Under the pieces are notes generated by a model that was given only the letters and a program-made list of their open reading frames with translations, had not been told where the DNA came from and made no database searches. Shown piece after piece: positions 52,594 through 63,304 of a stretch of DNA of 64,000 bases; position 1 is the stretch's first letter; every line of letters begins with the position of its first letter. Source of the stretch: Shimia sp. (GTDB lineage Bacteria; Pseudomonadota; Alphaproteobacteria; Rhodobacterales; Rhodobacteraceae); assembly GCF_022448905.1 (NCBI RefSeq), contig NZ_JAKVCW010000001.1, positions 62,001-126,000 on the forward strand, read 5' to 3'. Position numbers and translations under genes: made by a program.

Positions 52594-54000
52594 TTAGCTT
52601 GGACCCAGCGTGTAGCAGGTGACTTGTCGTGCTTGCAGGCGGCGGCAGGCGAGGTCTGCGGTCTCTTTGGACATGCCGAGGAAGTTTGCCTCAAACCCGC
52701 GAGAGTTTTTCACCACTTTGCGCAGGCTGCCGTCTAACGTCGACATTTCGGACAGAGCTGTTTTCAGCAACATCTTTTCAGCGGCAAAGCGGCTGTTGTA
52801 GCGACCGACGTTGATGCCCCAATGGCGCCCGCCAGCAGTCGAGATGCGCGTGACGACCTTTGGCTGTGGCGGTGGTGTGGGTTCTTCCTTCAGGCTCACC
52901 AACGTCACACCCGTGTTGTCCTGAGCTTGTAGGAGGGCTGACTGGATGTCGTGTTCGATGACAGTGGCCTCGGCCACAACGGTGGCGTCTGCGGCAACTG
53001 TCGCCTCAGACATGGCGGCTGCAGCAACCACGGAAGGTTGTTCTTGTTTAGCTGCCGTTGGCCGCAGAACCGGGCGCAGGGACTTCTTCACTGCGGTGGC
53101 CACGCGGATGGTTTTGCCTACTGGCGCAGTCTTGCCCTGATACGCGGGGCGGCCGGGTTTGCGCAGGGCCACACGGCTGGCGGAGCGGTTGAAGCCCAGA
53201 TCCAGCAATTCGGCCACTTTGGCGTTGCGGGTTGCGGTGGAGCGACCGCCAAATACGGTGGCAATCACACGTTTGTTGCCGCGCTCAGCAGAGGCCACGA
53301 GGTTGAAGCCGGCGGCGCGGGTGTAGCCGGTTTTGATGCCGTCTGCGCCACGATAGGCGTCGAGCAGGCGGCGGTTGGTGTTGTTTACAGACTTGATGCC
53401 CGCGTTTGTGGAGCGGCGCGAGAAGAGGTTGTAGTAGTCCGGATAGTCATAAAGCACGTGGCGACCCAAGGTGGTCATGTCCCGCGCAGTGGACATGTGG
53501 CCGGTTTCGGTCAGGCCGTGCATGTTTTTGAACGTCGTGTTGGTCATTCCAAGCGCCTTGGCGGTGCGATTCATGCGACGGGCAAAGGCGGCTTCGGAGC
53601 CTTCGATAGCCTCGCCAATCGCGGTCGCGGCATCGTTGGCGGATTTGATGGCAGCGGCGCGGATAAGATAGCGCAGGGCAATGCGCTGTCCCGCTTGCAG
53701 ACCCAGCTTGGACGGCGGCTCGGCGGCGGCGTTCTTGGAGATTTTCACTTTGGTGTCGAGGCTGATCTCGCCGTTCTCCACCGCTTCCATGGCGATGTAG
53801 AGCGTCATCATCTTGGTCAGGGACGCCGGATGCAGGCGGGTGTCGGCGTTGCGACTGTGCAGGACTTTGCCGTCCCGTGCGTCAATCACCATTGCTGCGT
53901 AGGGTGCCGCGAAAGACACCATGGGGGTCATCACGGCACAGAATGCCAGTGTCGCCAAAAATAGCCCGAAACGGGCCGGCTGAATGCGCCGCGCCTTCAT
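52594..54000 (-). CDS. D-alanyl-D-alanine carboxypeptidase with SPOR domain
   Basis: Penicillin-binding serine peptidase (S11) of 468 residues trimming peptidoglycan stem peptides. Signal peptide at about 1-32. Active-site motifs: SLTK at 60-63 (nucleophile Ser60), SAN (IKSANDAAT), and KTG in GADGIKTGYTR. An alanine/valine-rich linker follows, then a C-terminal SPOR domain (HWGINVGRYNSRFAAEKMLL...) of about 75 residues that should target denuded glycan at the septum. Confidence 0.93.
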   Translation of the reverse strand: MKARRIQPARFGLFLATLAFCAVMTPMVSFAAPYAAMVIDARDGKVLHSRNADTRLHPASLTKMMTLYIAMEAVENGEISLDTKVKISKNAAAEPPSKLGLQAGQRIALRYLIRAAAIKSANDAATAIGEAIEGSEAAFARRMNRTAKALGMTNTTFKNMHGLTETGHMSTARDMTTLGRHVLYDYPDYYNLFSRRSTNAGIKSVNNTNRRLLDAYRGADGIKTGYTRAAGFNLVASAERGNKRVIATVFGGRSTATRNAKVAELLDLGFNRSASRVALRKPGRPAYQGKTAPVGKTIRVATAVKKSLRPVLRPTAAKQEQPSVVAAAAMSEATVAADATVVAEATVIEHDIQSALLQAQDNTGVTLVSLKEEPTPPPQPKVVTRISTAGGRHWGINVGRYNSRFAAEKMLLKTALSEMSTLDGSLRKVVKNSRGFEANFLGMSKETADLACRRLQARQVTCYTLGPS

Positions 54001-54190
54001 GTGAACTGCTCTTTTTCTGCCTCAGGTCGCCGGTTTTCCGGTCTGACCATTTTTAATTGCAAGAAGCGTAACACAGGGTCTGAAACGAATAAAGCTTGTG
54101 TTTCTGGCGAGTTGCATTGGGTGCTTAAGGCGGTTTCGCAGATGTTGTGGCTCCGTGCTTGTCAGCCGCTAGACCTGCCTTGTGAGGGCC

Positions 54191-54892
54191 TTAGCCAATC
54201 TCTTCTACCAGTGGCAAAACTTCAGACAGTGACGAAAGCGCCACAAATCGCGGGTTTTCTTTGGGCGTTTCTGCCTGCTCCAGCGCCCAGGCGGGGCCAT
54301 TGGGCACATGCGCCGCCCAACTGCCAACCGATAGTGAGGGTACAATGTCGGATTTCATTGAGTCGCCCACCATTAACGCCCGATCGGGGCCGTCAGCATG
54401 GCGTTTGAAAGTGCGTGTATAAATGTCCGGCGTTTTATGGCTGACAATCTCGACCCACTCAAATAAATCGCCCAAACCTGACTGAGCCACCTTGCGCTCC
54501 TGATCGAGAAGATCGCCTTTGGTAATGAGCAGCAAGCGGTGAGATTTTGCCAATGTTTCAACCACTTCCCTGGCATGTGGCAGCAGGTTGATGGGATGTT
54601 GCAGCATCTCGCGACCGCAGGCCATGAGCTCAGCAATCACGTAGGCGGGCACGCGTTCCTCAGTCACCTCAATCGCGGTTTCGATCATCGACAGGACAAA
54701 GCCTTTGGTGCCAAAACCATAGTGCCCCACGTTGCGCCGCTCGGCTTCCAAGAGGCGTTCTTCGAGGTGATCTGGTTCGGTGAAATCCGCTAGTAGCTCG
54801 GCAAATTTGGCCTGGGTGAGACGAAAGAACCGTTCGGTGTGCCACAGCGTATCATCTGCATCAAAGGCAACTGTTGTGAGGGTCTTGGGCAT
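54191..54892 (-). CDS. HAD family hydrolase
   Basis: 233 residues. Motif [15 protein letters not shown] with the nucleophile Asp, motif [11 protein letters not shown], motif III lysine region near [10 protein letters not shown], and motif [16 protein letters not shown]. This matches YfnB/pyrimidine-nucleotidase-like phosphatases. Substrate not determined. Divergent from clpS; 189 bases separate it from the carboxypeptidase gene. Confidence 0.88.
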   Translation of the reverse strand: MPKTLTTVAFDADDTLWHTERFFRLTQAKFAELLADFTEPDHLEERLLEAERRNVGHYGFGTKGFVLSMIETAIEVTEERVPAYVIAELMACGREMLQHPINLLPHAREVVETLAKSHRLLLITKGDLLDQERKVAQSGLGDLFEWVEIVSHKTPDIYTRTFKRHADGPDRALMVGDSMKSDIVPSLSVGSWAAHVPNGPAWALEQAETPKENPRFVALSSLSEVLPLVEEIG

Positions 54893-54979
54893 GAAAAAGG
54901 TCCGATTGTTCCAGACCTCTTTTCTAAGACCAACTTCAGGCTATATAAACAGCAAACCACGAACCGGATTCTTGTGAAT

Positions 54980-55318
54980 ATGCCATTGCAGACGATGACC
55001 ATGAGCATGGGTGACGACGACGGCGGCGATCTTGGCGTCGCGCTGGAGACCCGTACCCGCACCAAAAAGCCGCCGCTTTACAAGGTGATGCTGCTCAACG
55101 ACGACTACACACCGATGGAGTTTGTGGTGCATGTGCTGGAACGGTTCTTCTCGATGACCCACGCGCAGGCGTTTGAGATCATGCTAACCGTGCATAAGAA
55201 AGGCGTGGCGGTTGTGGGTGTGTTCAGCCACGAGATTGCAGAAACCAAGGTCACGCAGGTGATGGATTTGGCGCAACGGCACCAGCATCCCTTGCAGTGT
55301 ACGATGGAGAAGGAGTGA
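54980..55318 (+). CDS. clpS: ATP-dependent Clp protease adaptor ClpS
   Basis: Adaptor that delivers N-end-rule substrates to ClpAP. 112 residues from the ATG at 54980; a GTG two codons earlier and internal ATGs are alternatives, none with a strong ribosome site. Core: [20 protein letters not shown] (hydrophobic pocket residues N-D-D and M) and [20 protein letters not shown]. clpA is not seen downstream; a methyltransferase gene follows instead. Confidence 0.94.
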   Translation: MPLQTMTMSMGDDDGGDLGVALETRTRTKKPPLYKVMLLNDDYTPMEFVVHVLERFFSMTHAQAFEIMLTVHKKGVAVVGVFSHEIAETKVTQVMDLAQRHQHPLQCTMEKE

Positions 55319-55345
55319 TCGGGCGCGCCCGGATCACCGCTTGAT

Positions 55346-56329
55346 ATGTCCCATTCCCGATTGTCTTTGGCCGTAGAGGACTACGGCCTGTCTTTGCCGT
55401 CTGACGGACGGATTGCCGTGTTTGCGCCGCGAGTCGGCTATGATCTGAATGCGCTGCCGCGTACGCAGGTGCATGTGGTGCAGCACCTGAAGCCGGATTT
55501 TGATGCGTTTTCAGATGCGGGCTATGAGGCCGCTGTTGTGGAAGACGGCACGTACAAAGCGGCAGTTGTGGTTTTACCACGGGCCAAGGCCTTGGCGCGG
55601 GATTTGATTGCGCGTGCGACTGCCTGCGCTGATCTGGTGATTGTCGATGGTCAGAAGACCGATGGCGTTGACGGGCTTTATAAAGAATGCCGCAAACGCG
55701 CTGAGGTGCTTGGCAGCTTTGCCAAGTCTCACGGTCGGTTGTTCTGGTTTGAAGGCGGGGGCTTTGCGGATTGGCAGGCGGGTGCGCCCACCAAAGTGGC
55801 AGAGCGCTTTGTCACGCGGCCAGGGGTGTTTAGTGCGGATGGCATTGATCCGGCGTCCAAAATGCTGGCGGAAGCCTTGCCGACCAAACTGGGACGTGTG
55901 GTGGCCGACCTGGGCGCTGGATGGGGGTATCTGTCTAGCGAGATGGTGGCGCGACAAGCTTTTGACGTGCTGCATTTGGTTGAAGCCGATCACGTGGCTC
56001 TGGAATGCGCCAAGGAAAACCTGTCCGATCCTCGGGCGCAGTTTCACTGGGCCGATGCCACGAATTTCAAGCCAGGCCATCGGGTGGACACAGTGGTGAT
56101 GAACCCGCCGTTTCACACCGGGCGCAAAGCGGAGCCAGCGTTGGGTGAGCGATTCATCCGGGCTGCGGCCAAGATGCTGGCCCCGTCCGGGCATTTGTGG
56201 ATGGTGGCAAACCGGCATTTGCCGTATGAAGCTACGTTGCAGGATGCGTTCCAATCGGTCGAGGCCGTTGCCGGATACACCCGATTTAAGGTATTGCATG
56301 CTCAGCGACCAACTCGGACCCGTGGGTAA
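55346..56329 (+). CDS. RsmC-like class I methyltransferase
   Basis: 327 residues. A degenerate N-terminal methyltransferase-like half is followed by a catalytic half with VVADLGAGWGYLSSEM (SAM motif I, near 187), LVEADHVAL and NPPFHTGRKAEPALG (N-P-P-F catalytic loop near 252). This two-domain layout is that of RsmC/RlmG-type enzymes making m2G in rRNA. Position specificity cannot be assigned. Confidence 0.85.
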   Translation: MSHSRLSLAVEDYGLSLPSDGRIAVFAPRVGYDLNALPRTQVHVVQHLKPDFDAFSDAGYEAAVVEDGTYKAAVVVLPRAKALARDLIARATACADLVIVDGQKTDGVDGLYKECRKRAEVLGSFAKSHGRLFWFEGGGFADWQAGAPTKVAERFVTRPGVFSADGIDPASKMLAEALPTKLGRVVADLGAGWGYLSSEMVARQAFDVLHLVEADHVALECAKENLSDPRAQFHWADATNFKPGHRVDTVVMNPPFHTGRKAEPALGERFIRAAAKMLAPSGHLWMVANRHLPYEATLQDAFQSVEAVAGYTRFKVLHAQRPTRTRG

Positions 56330-56372
56330 GGGTAGCCAGATTCGGTGCATGACAGCGTGATGGGGATCGTAG

Positions 56373-57173
56373 ATGTCTTTCAATATTGCGGGTAAAACCG
56401 CCATTATCACGGGCTCGGCCAATGGTATTGGTTTGGCTGTAGGGCGGCATTTTGCAGAACATGGCGCCAATGTCATGTTTGCGGACATGGATGAAAAAAG
56501 CCTGTGTGCGGAGTTTGGTGAACGTCCTGATGAAGGCAATATTCGTTATTTTGCTGGCGATTTACGCGAAAAACTGACGATCAACAATCTGATCTCCGCC
56601 ACCATTGATGCGTTCGATGAGATCGATATTCTCATCAACGGATGTCGGCAGGTGACCACCAGCGATCCACTAGATCCGGATGACACCTCTGTCGATTTGA
56701 TGATCCAGCAGAACCTGATGACGTCGCTGCGGTTGAGCCAAATTGTGGCTAAGCGGATGATCAAACTGGCCGCTGGACGGGACGAGGGACCCGTGGGTTC
56801 CATTGTGAACTTGAGTTCGATTGCGGCGCAGCGGTCTCAGCCGGACTTATTGGGATATTCGATTGCCACGGCTGCATTGGATCAGATGACACGCGCGATG
56901 GCCGTTGCGTTGGCACCTGAGCGGATTCGGGTCAACGCGGTTGCGATTGGCTCAGTGATGTCTGCAAGTTTGCAAGAAGCCTTGAGGGACAATCGCGATT
57001 GCCGCAACGAGATTGAGCAACATACGCCACTGGGGCGGATTGCGGCTCCGGGCGAACTGGCGGATGCGGTTCAGTTTTTGGCCTCTGAGGCTTCAGGCTT
57101 TATGACCGGGCAGATTGTGACTGTGGATGGTGGTCGCTCGCTTCTGGATACGGTGAGCACCCCGGCGCACTAA
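56373..57173 (+). CDS. SDR family protein lacking catalytic lysine
   Basis: 266 residues with a Rossmann fold: TGSANGIG (dinucleotide loop at 13-20), ILINGC in place of the NNAG motif (about 87-91), and catalytic Ser near 148-149 (VNLSSI). The Y-x3-K motif reads YSIAT: Tyr162 is present but the Lys position is Thr166. C-terminal GEL-ADAVQFLASEAS and MTGQIVTVDGG are canonical. Either a non-catalytic or an altered subfamily. It precedes hemF by 73 bases. Confidence 0.85.
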   Translation: MSFNIAGKTAIITGSANGIGLAVGRHFAEHGANVMFADMDEKSLCAEFGERPDEGNIRYFAGDLREKLTINNLISATIDAFDEIDILINGCRQVTTSDPLDPDDTSVDLMIQQNLMTSLRLSQIVAKRMIKLAAGRDEGPVGSIVNLSSIAAQRSQPDLLGYSIATAALDQMTRAMAVALAPERIRVNAVAIGSVMSASLQEALRDNRDCRNEIEQHTPLGRIAAPGELADAVQFLASEASGFMTGQIVTVDGGRSLLDTVSTPAH

Positions 57174-57246
57174 ACCGCGCTGTTCTGCCGCTGGCGTCTG
57201 TTGTGTGCCGATGATAGGCAATGCGGAACACAACGGAGGGGCAGGC

Positions 57247-58140
57247 ATGTCTGATCAAATGGACACCGAAAAGCAACGCGCCAGCGCATGGTTTCGTGAG
57301 TTGCGAGATCAGATTGTGGCCGCTTTTGAAGGGCTGGAAGACAGTCATTCCGAAGGTCCGTTTGCAGATCAGGGCGCGGGCCAATTTGAGGTGAGTGAAA
57401 CTAAGCGCAGCAGTGCCGATGGATCGGATGCTGGCGGTGGGTTGATGTCGGTGATGCGTGGCGGGCGTGTGTTTGAGAAAGTCGGCGTGAATGTGTCCAC
57501 GGTCTACGGCGAGTTGGGAGAGCGTGCGCAGAATGCCATGGCCGCGCGCAAAGGCTTGCCTGGCATGAAAGAAGATCCGCGGTTTTGGGCCAGTGGAATT
57601 AGCCTTGTGGCGCATATGCAGAACCCACATTGCCCGGCGGTGCACATGAATACACGGATGTTCTGGACCCCACATGGTTGGTGGTTTGGCGGTGGCTCCG
57701 ATTTGAACCCCTGTTTGGAATATGATGAGGACACAGCGCATTTTCACGGGGTGCAGAAGGCGCATTGTGATGCGCATGGTGAGGCGCATTACCCTCGGCT
57801 AAAGGCTTGGGCGGACGAGTATTTTTACATTCCGCATCGCAACCGCGCGCGTGGGGTTGGCGGCATCTTTCTGGATGATCACAACACCGGGGATTGGGAA
57901 ACGGACTTTGCCTTCATCCGGGACATTGGCGAAGCCTTCCTGCCGGCCTTTGTGCCTCTGGTTGAGAAACGTCGGGTGGATGATTTTGGCGAAGCTGAGA
58001 AAGATGTCCAACTGGTGCATCGGGGGCTCTATGCCGAGTACAACCTTGTTTATGATCGTGGCACTAAGTTTGGTCTGGAAACGGGCCATGATGCCAATGC
58101 CGTGCTGATGAGCCTGCCACCGATGGCAAAATGGGTGTAA
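57247..58140 (+). CDS. hemF: oxygen-dependent coproporphyrinogen III oxidase
   Basis: 297 residues from the ATG at 57247 (GGAGGGG upstream). Motifs: FEKVGVNVSTVYGEL, NPHCPAVHMNTRMFW, WWFGGGSDLNP (family WFGGGxDLTP), and RGVGGIFLDDHNT. It performs the aerobic version of the hemN reaction, so the window encodes both routes. The C-terminal KWV is the normal end. Confidence 0.96.
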   Translation: MSDQMDTEKQRASAWFRELRDQIVAAFEGLEDSHSEGPFADQGAGQFEVSETKRSSADGSDAGGGLMSVMRGGRVFEKVGVNVSTVYGELGERAQNAMAARKGLPGMKEDPRFWASGISLVAHMQNPHCPAVHMNTRMFWTPHGWWFGGGSDLNPCLEYDEDTAHFHGVQKAHCDAHGEAHYPRLKAWADEYFYIPHRNRARGVGGIFLDDHNTGDWETDFAFIRDIGEAFLPAFVPLVEKRRVDDFGEAEKDVQLVHRGLYAEYNLVYDRGTKFGLETGHDANAVLMSLPPMAKWV

Positions 58141-58150
58141 CGGCAGCAGG

Positions 58151-58717
58151 TTAGCCCTGCTGCGCTTTGCGGATTTTGCTGCAAAGTAAGGCGTGGACCG
58201 CTTCGACTTCGGCGAGATCGCCGCGTAGGGCGGTGAGCTCTGCGCCGCCGGATTTCAGACGGATGCGCAGGGCGGCTTTGCCAGCCGCCATGTCGGTGCG
58301 CCGCACATAAATGCTCGTGATGTCGCGGAGCGGCAGTTTACGGGCGCCTTTTTGTTGATCCCGGCGGTTCAGGGCGCAGAGCACGATGGTGCGGGATTTA
58401 CCGTCAAAGCGGATTTCGGCGCGGTGGCCTTTCATAGCAAAGCGGTAGGCCGCCATGCCGATCAGCGCAAAGGCAATGGACAGCAGGGACTTGGACATCA
58501 TCGGATCGCCAACAAAATTGGCATCGGGGAAGGTCCATTGCACCAGCGCGCTGAGCACAAACATCACGCCAATGAAGCGTAGCAGAGCCTCTTTTATGGA
58601 TGAATGACGGAACTCGCCAGCAGTTTCCCGGACGCAGTAGCCGGCGTGTGATGGCCGTGGCTGTAAAGTGTCCCAGTGATAATCGTCGATAGTGCCCAGT
58701 TGTCCCAACGCGTGCAT
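58151..58717 (-). CDS. hypothetical two-TM protein with PH-like tail
   Basis: 188 residues, not recognised. Two TM segments (about 50-66 and 79-96, LLRFIGVMFVLSALVQWTF and SLLSIAFALIGMAAY) precede a soluble beta-rich domain (AEIRFDGKSRTIVLCALNRR, LPLRDITSIYVRR) with a C-terminal helix. AGAGGA lies near the start. Ten bases from the convergent hemF stop. Layout parallels the gene at 11986-12486. Confidence 0.65.
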   Translation of the reverse strand: MHALGQLGTIDDYHWDTLQPRPSHAGYCVRETAGEFRHSSIKEALLRFIGVMFVLSALVQWTFPDANFVGDPMMSKSLLSIAFALIGMAAYRFAMKGHRAEIRFDGKSRTIVLCALNRRDQQKGARKLPLRDITSIYVRRTDMAAGKAALRIRLKSGGAELTALRGDLAEVEAVHALLCSKIRKAQQG

Positions 58718-58822
58718 GGCTTGGTCCTCTGATCCCTGTTGATGGGATCAGAGTGTCTTAAAAACATGGCCGAAACATGCCGGGAATGGCGCGGTTAAGG
58801 GGAAATTAACCGTAAATCGTTG

Positions 58823-59782
58823 TTAGCTGCGCCAGTCAAAGAAGCCCGGGCCGCCGCGCTCCAGAAGGTATTTGGCCATGCCTTCTCCAAGCGCCGCGCC
58901 GTCTTCAATTGGAGCCGTTTGATCATCGCGTAGGCTTTCAGAGCCGTCCGGACGCAGCACTTCACCACGCAGGCGAATGGTGTTGCCGTCAAGGTCCGCG
59001 AGGCCCGCGATGGGGGTTTCACAGGAGCCGTCCAGGGCCGCCAGGAAAGCACGTTCGGCATTGAGCCGTTGGCCGGTTGGCCCGTCGTGAATGGCCTCCA
59101 GCAGAGCGGCGGTGCTCATGTCATCCGCGCGACGCTCGATGCCAATGGCACCTTGTGCGATCGCGGGCAGCATGTCTTCCGGCTCGATGGCGGAAGCGGC
59201 CACATGGGACATGTCAAGGCGATTAAGGCCAGCCATGGCAAGGAAGGTGCAATCTGCGACTTTGTCTTCCAGCTTTTTCAGGCGGGTTTGCACGTTGCCG
59301 CGAAACTCTACAACGTTGAGATCTTTGCGGTAGTTCAGCAACTGGGCACGACGGCGCAGGCTGGAGGTGCCTACGGTGGCGCCTTCCGGCAGGTCTGCCA
59401 AAGACGCGTGGCTTGGGGAAACAAAAGCGTCGCGGGTGTCTTCGCGCGGCAAGTAAGTGTCGAGCCGCAGGCCGTCAGGTTGCAGGACCGGCATGTCTTT
59501 CATCGAGTGCACGGCAATGTCGATACCGCCAACCAACATGGCCTCTTCAATTTCCTTTGTGAACAGTCCTTTACCGCCAACTTCCTTGAGAGGTTTGTCT
59601 TTGGCAATCAACTGAGCATTGTCACCGGATGTGGTGATGACCACGATCTCGAAGGCTTCTTCTGGCAGATCAAACGCTGTCATCAGGCGGCGGCGGGTTT
59701 CATAGGCCTGCGCAAGCGCGAGCGGAGAGCCACGGGTGCCGATTTTCAGCGGAGAAGCGGGGGTTGGCAAAGTCACTGTCAT
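58823..59782 (-). CDS. hemC: porphobilinogen deaminase (hydroxymethylbilane synthase)
   Basis: Polymerises four porphobilinogens. 319 residues from the ATG at 59782; the frame extends upstream without similarity. Motifs: IGTRGSPLALAQAYE, TSGDN, GGKGLFTKEIEEAM, DIAVHSMKDMP, GTSSLRRRAQL, FRGNVQTRL, and the dipyrromethane cysteine in LDGSCETPIAG. Divergent from hemE with 103 bases between, so shared regulation is likely. Confidence 0.97.
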   Translation of the reverse strand: MTVTLPTPASPLKIGTRGSPLALAQAYETRRRLMTAFDLPEEAFEIVVITTSGDNAQLIAKDKPLKEVGGKGLFTKEIEEAMLVGGIDIAVHSMKDMPVLQPDGLRLDTYLPREDTRDAFVSPSHASLADLPEGATVGTSSLRRRAQLLNYRKDLNVVEFRGNVQTRLKKLEDKVADCTFLAMAGLNRLDMSHVAASAIEPEDMLPAIAQGAIGIERRADDMSTAALLEAIHDGPTGQRLNAERAFLAALDGSCETPIAGLADLDGNTIRLRGEVLRPDGSESLRDDQTAPIEDGAALGEGMAKYLLERGGPGFFDWRS

Positions 59783-59885
59783 GGCGCTTGGATAGCCGCG
59801 ACAGGGTGTCCTGACAAGCGTTGTGGACTTGACATCTTGCCGCTGTTGCCAGACCACGTGTGCGCAACACTGGAAGGATGTAAGC

Positions 59886-60917
59886 ATGGCCGAAAAGACG
59901 ATCTTGCGGGCGCTGGCGGGCGAGACATTGGACACCCCTCCTATTTGGATGATGCGCCAAGCGGGTCGCTATTTGCCAGAGTATCGCGCCACTCGGGCGC
60001 AGGCTGGTGACTTTCTAAGTCTTTGTTATAACAGTAAATTGGCCGCAGAGGTGACGCTGCAGCCGATCCGGCGCTATGGCTTTGACGCGTCGATCCTGTT
60101 TGCCGATATCCTGTTGCTGCCGCAAGCTTTGGGCGCGGATTTGTGGTTTGTGACTGGCGAAGGACCACGGCTCTCCACCATTGAAACCCAAGCGGATTTT
60201 GACAAGCTTAATGCGCCGAGCGCGATCCATGAGACGTTGAACCCGGTCTATGAAACTGTGCGGATCCTGCGCCGGGAGTTGCCCAAAGAGACCACGTTGA
60301 TTGGATTTGCCGGCGCGCCCTGGACCGTGGCGACCTATATGGTGGCGGGGCGGGGTACGCCTGATCAAGGACCGGCGCATCAGCTCAAGGATGAAAACCC
60401 GGACGTTTTTGATCAGATCATTGATATTCTGACGGAAGGCACCGTGGACTACCTGTCCAAGCAAATCGAGGCTGGTGCTGAGGTTGTGAAGCTGTTTGAC
60501 AGCTGGGCCGGCTCGCTCAAAGGCGCAGATTTTGACCGCTATGCTCTTGAACCTGCAAGGAAAATCATTGCAGAGCTGAAGGCGCGCCATCCGGACGTGC
60601 CGGTGATTGCCTTCCCGCGTGGCGCCGGCGAACGCTATGTCGGGTTTGCCAAGGCAACAGGCGCGGATTGTGTGGCACTGGACGACGGGGTGACACCTGA
60701 ATGGGCTGCCAAAAACGTACAGGTGGATGGCTGTGTTCAGGGGAATCTGAAGTCCAGCCATATGGTGACCGGCGGGCAGGATCTGGTGGATGAGACCCGC
60801 AAGATTGTCGCAGCCTTTGGCAAGGGGCCGCATATCTTTAACCTGGGCCACGGAATCACCCCGGACGCCGATCCGGAAAATGTACAGCTGATGATCGACA
60901 CGGTGCGTGGCAATTAA
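59886..60917 (+). CDS. hemE: uroporphyrinogen decarboxylase
   Basis: 343 residues from the ATG at 59886 (GGAAGG upstream). Signatures: [58 protein letters not shown] and [15 protein letters not shown]. Makes coproporphyrinogen III, the substrate of both HemF and HemN. Confidence 0.97.
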   Translation: MAEKTILRALAGETLDTPPIWMMRQAGRYLPEYRATRAQAGDFLSLCYNSKLAAEVTLQPIRRYGFDASILFADILLLPQALGADLWFVTGEGPRLSTIETQADFDKLNAPSAIHETLNPVYETVRILRRELPKETTLIGFAGAPWTVATYMVAGRGTPDQGPAHQLKDENPDVFDQIIDILTEGTVDYLSKQIEAGAEVVKLFDSWAGSLKGADFDRYALEPARKIIAELKARHPDVPVIAFPRGAGERYVGFAKATGADCVALDDGVTPEWAAKNVQVDGCVQGNLKSSHMVTGGQDLVDETRKIVAAFGKGPHIFNLGHGITPDADPENVQLMIDTVRGN

Positions 60918-60965
60918 CCACTGATTTTGACGTTGGTATTCTGTCGGTATTGCGACTGTTTTGCG

Positions 60966-60988
60966 GAGGTGCGCCTTAAGCGCGCCTC
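60966..60988 (+). terminator. possible stem-loop after hemE
   Basis: GAGGTGCGC and GCGCGCCTC pair (one T-G) around CTTAA, 48 bases after the hemE stop. No T run follows, so intrinsic termination is uncertain. Confidence 0.4.
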
Positions 60989-61073
60989 TGTTGCGTTAAG
61001 GGACCTTGCGTTGCGGCTTGATAGGGTACAGGGGTGTCCCGGGGCGCAGCGTGCGGCGGGCTGCATGGGCCGG

Positions 61074-62171
<1,098 letters not shown>

Positions 62172-62288
62172 CGCAGATGCTCCATTGCGCCGGGGGCGCC
62201 ACGACTCTGCAGGCCCATGAAGGCAGAGGTTTGTGTCAGAATTAACAATGCGCGGGCGCGCAGTTTGGTTTTCGGACCTGTCATGGGA

Positions 62289-63116
62289 TTACAGACCGTT
62301 CAACCCGCCGCCAACGGTGAGGACTTGGGCGGAGACATAATTACTCTCGGGGCAGCACATCAGATAGACGCCGTCCGCCGCTTCTTCGGGCGTGCCGGGG
62401 CGGCCAAGGGGCACCATGGCTGCAAAGCCGCCTGCGACTTTGGTCGGGATGCCGATGCCCACGGTGTTGCCGTCTACGGTGATGGATTTCTTGTCGTCAG
62501 TGGCTTGGGTGAGGCGGGTTTCGATGTAACCAAAGGCGACACAGTTCACGTTGACTTTGTAGCGGCCCCATTCTTTGGCCAGAGATTTGGTCAGGCCAAG
62601 CACGGCGGACTTGGCGGAAGAGTAGTTGGCCTGACCAACATTCCCGCCGGTGCCCGCGATGGATGAGATGTTGACCACCTTGCGAAAGACTTCGCGGTCC
62701 TCTTCGGCTTCTTGCTTGGCGTGGCCCTTAATGAAGCCCGAGGCGGCACGCAGGATTTGGAAGGGCGCTTTCACGTGCACGTCCATCATCGCGTCAAACT
62801 GATCGTCGGTCATGTGGCCAATCAGGCTGTCCCAAGTGTAGCCGGCGTTGTTGACGATGATGTCGATGGCGTTCCATTTTTGCACGCCTGCGCCGATGAA
62901 GCGCTCGGCAAAGCCATTTTCCGTGACAGAGCCGACAACCGCGATGGCATTGTCACCCGCGGCGGTGATTTCCTCGACCACAGCTTGGGCCGGGGCCTCC
63001 TCAAGATCGTTGAGCACGATGTTGGCGCCCTCAGAGGCGAGTTTTAGAGCGACAGCGCGGCCGATGCCGTTGCCTGCGCCGGTGATGTAGGCGGTTTTTC
63101 CAGTGAGTTTGGTCAT
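62289..63116 (-). CDS. SDR family oxidoreductase (FabG/3-hydroxyacyl-CoA dehydrogenase-like)
   Basis: 275 residues from the ATG at 63116 (AAAGGA upstream); the much longer open frame crosses an inverted repeat and is rejected. TGAGNGIG, NNAG in IDIIVNNAGYTW, NISS, and an intact Y-x3-K (ANYSSAKSAVLGL). Extended loop GFIKGHAKQEAEEDREVFRK is unusual but occurs in related enzymes. Likely NAD(P)-dependent step in fatty-acyl or branched-acyl degradation. Confidence 0.88.
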   Translation of the reverse strand: MTKLTGKTAYITGAGNGIGRAVALKLASEGANIVLNDLEEAPAQAVVEEITAAGDNAIAVVGSVTENGFAERFIGAGVQKWNAIDIIVNNAGYTWDSLIGHMTDDQFDAMMDVHVKAPFQILRAASGFIKGHAKQEAEEDREVFRKVVNISSIAGTGGNVGQANYSSAKSAVLGLTKSLAKEWGRYKVNVNCVAFGYIETRLTQATDDKKSITVDGNTVGIGIPTKVAGGFAAMVPLGRPGTPEEAADGVYLMCCPESNYVSAQVLTVGGGLNGL

Positions 63117-63140
63117 GCGGTATCCTTTAGCGTGTTTCCT

Positions 63141-63284
63141 CCGGATCGCTTGCGATCCGGTTCGCGCCCAGCCCCGCCCCCCAGGGCGGGCGCGAAACTG
63201 CGACATTTGATACCAATGCATCGTGGCGGTTTGTGTGCGCAGTTGGTTTTGCAACAGAGCCGCCCTCGGGGCTGGGCGCGAACC
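63141..63284. repeat. hairpin plus long inverted repeat
   Basis: CCGGATCGC-TT-GCGATCCGG (63141-63160) is a perfect hairpin. Overlapping its end, GGTTCGCGCCCAGCCCC (63159-63175) is exactly inverted at 63268-63284, 92 bases away. The enclosed bases show no gene. It lies between two minus-strand genes. Confidence 0.7.
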
Positions 63285-63304
63285 CCGCGGTGCGTGACTT
63301 GGCA

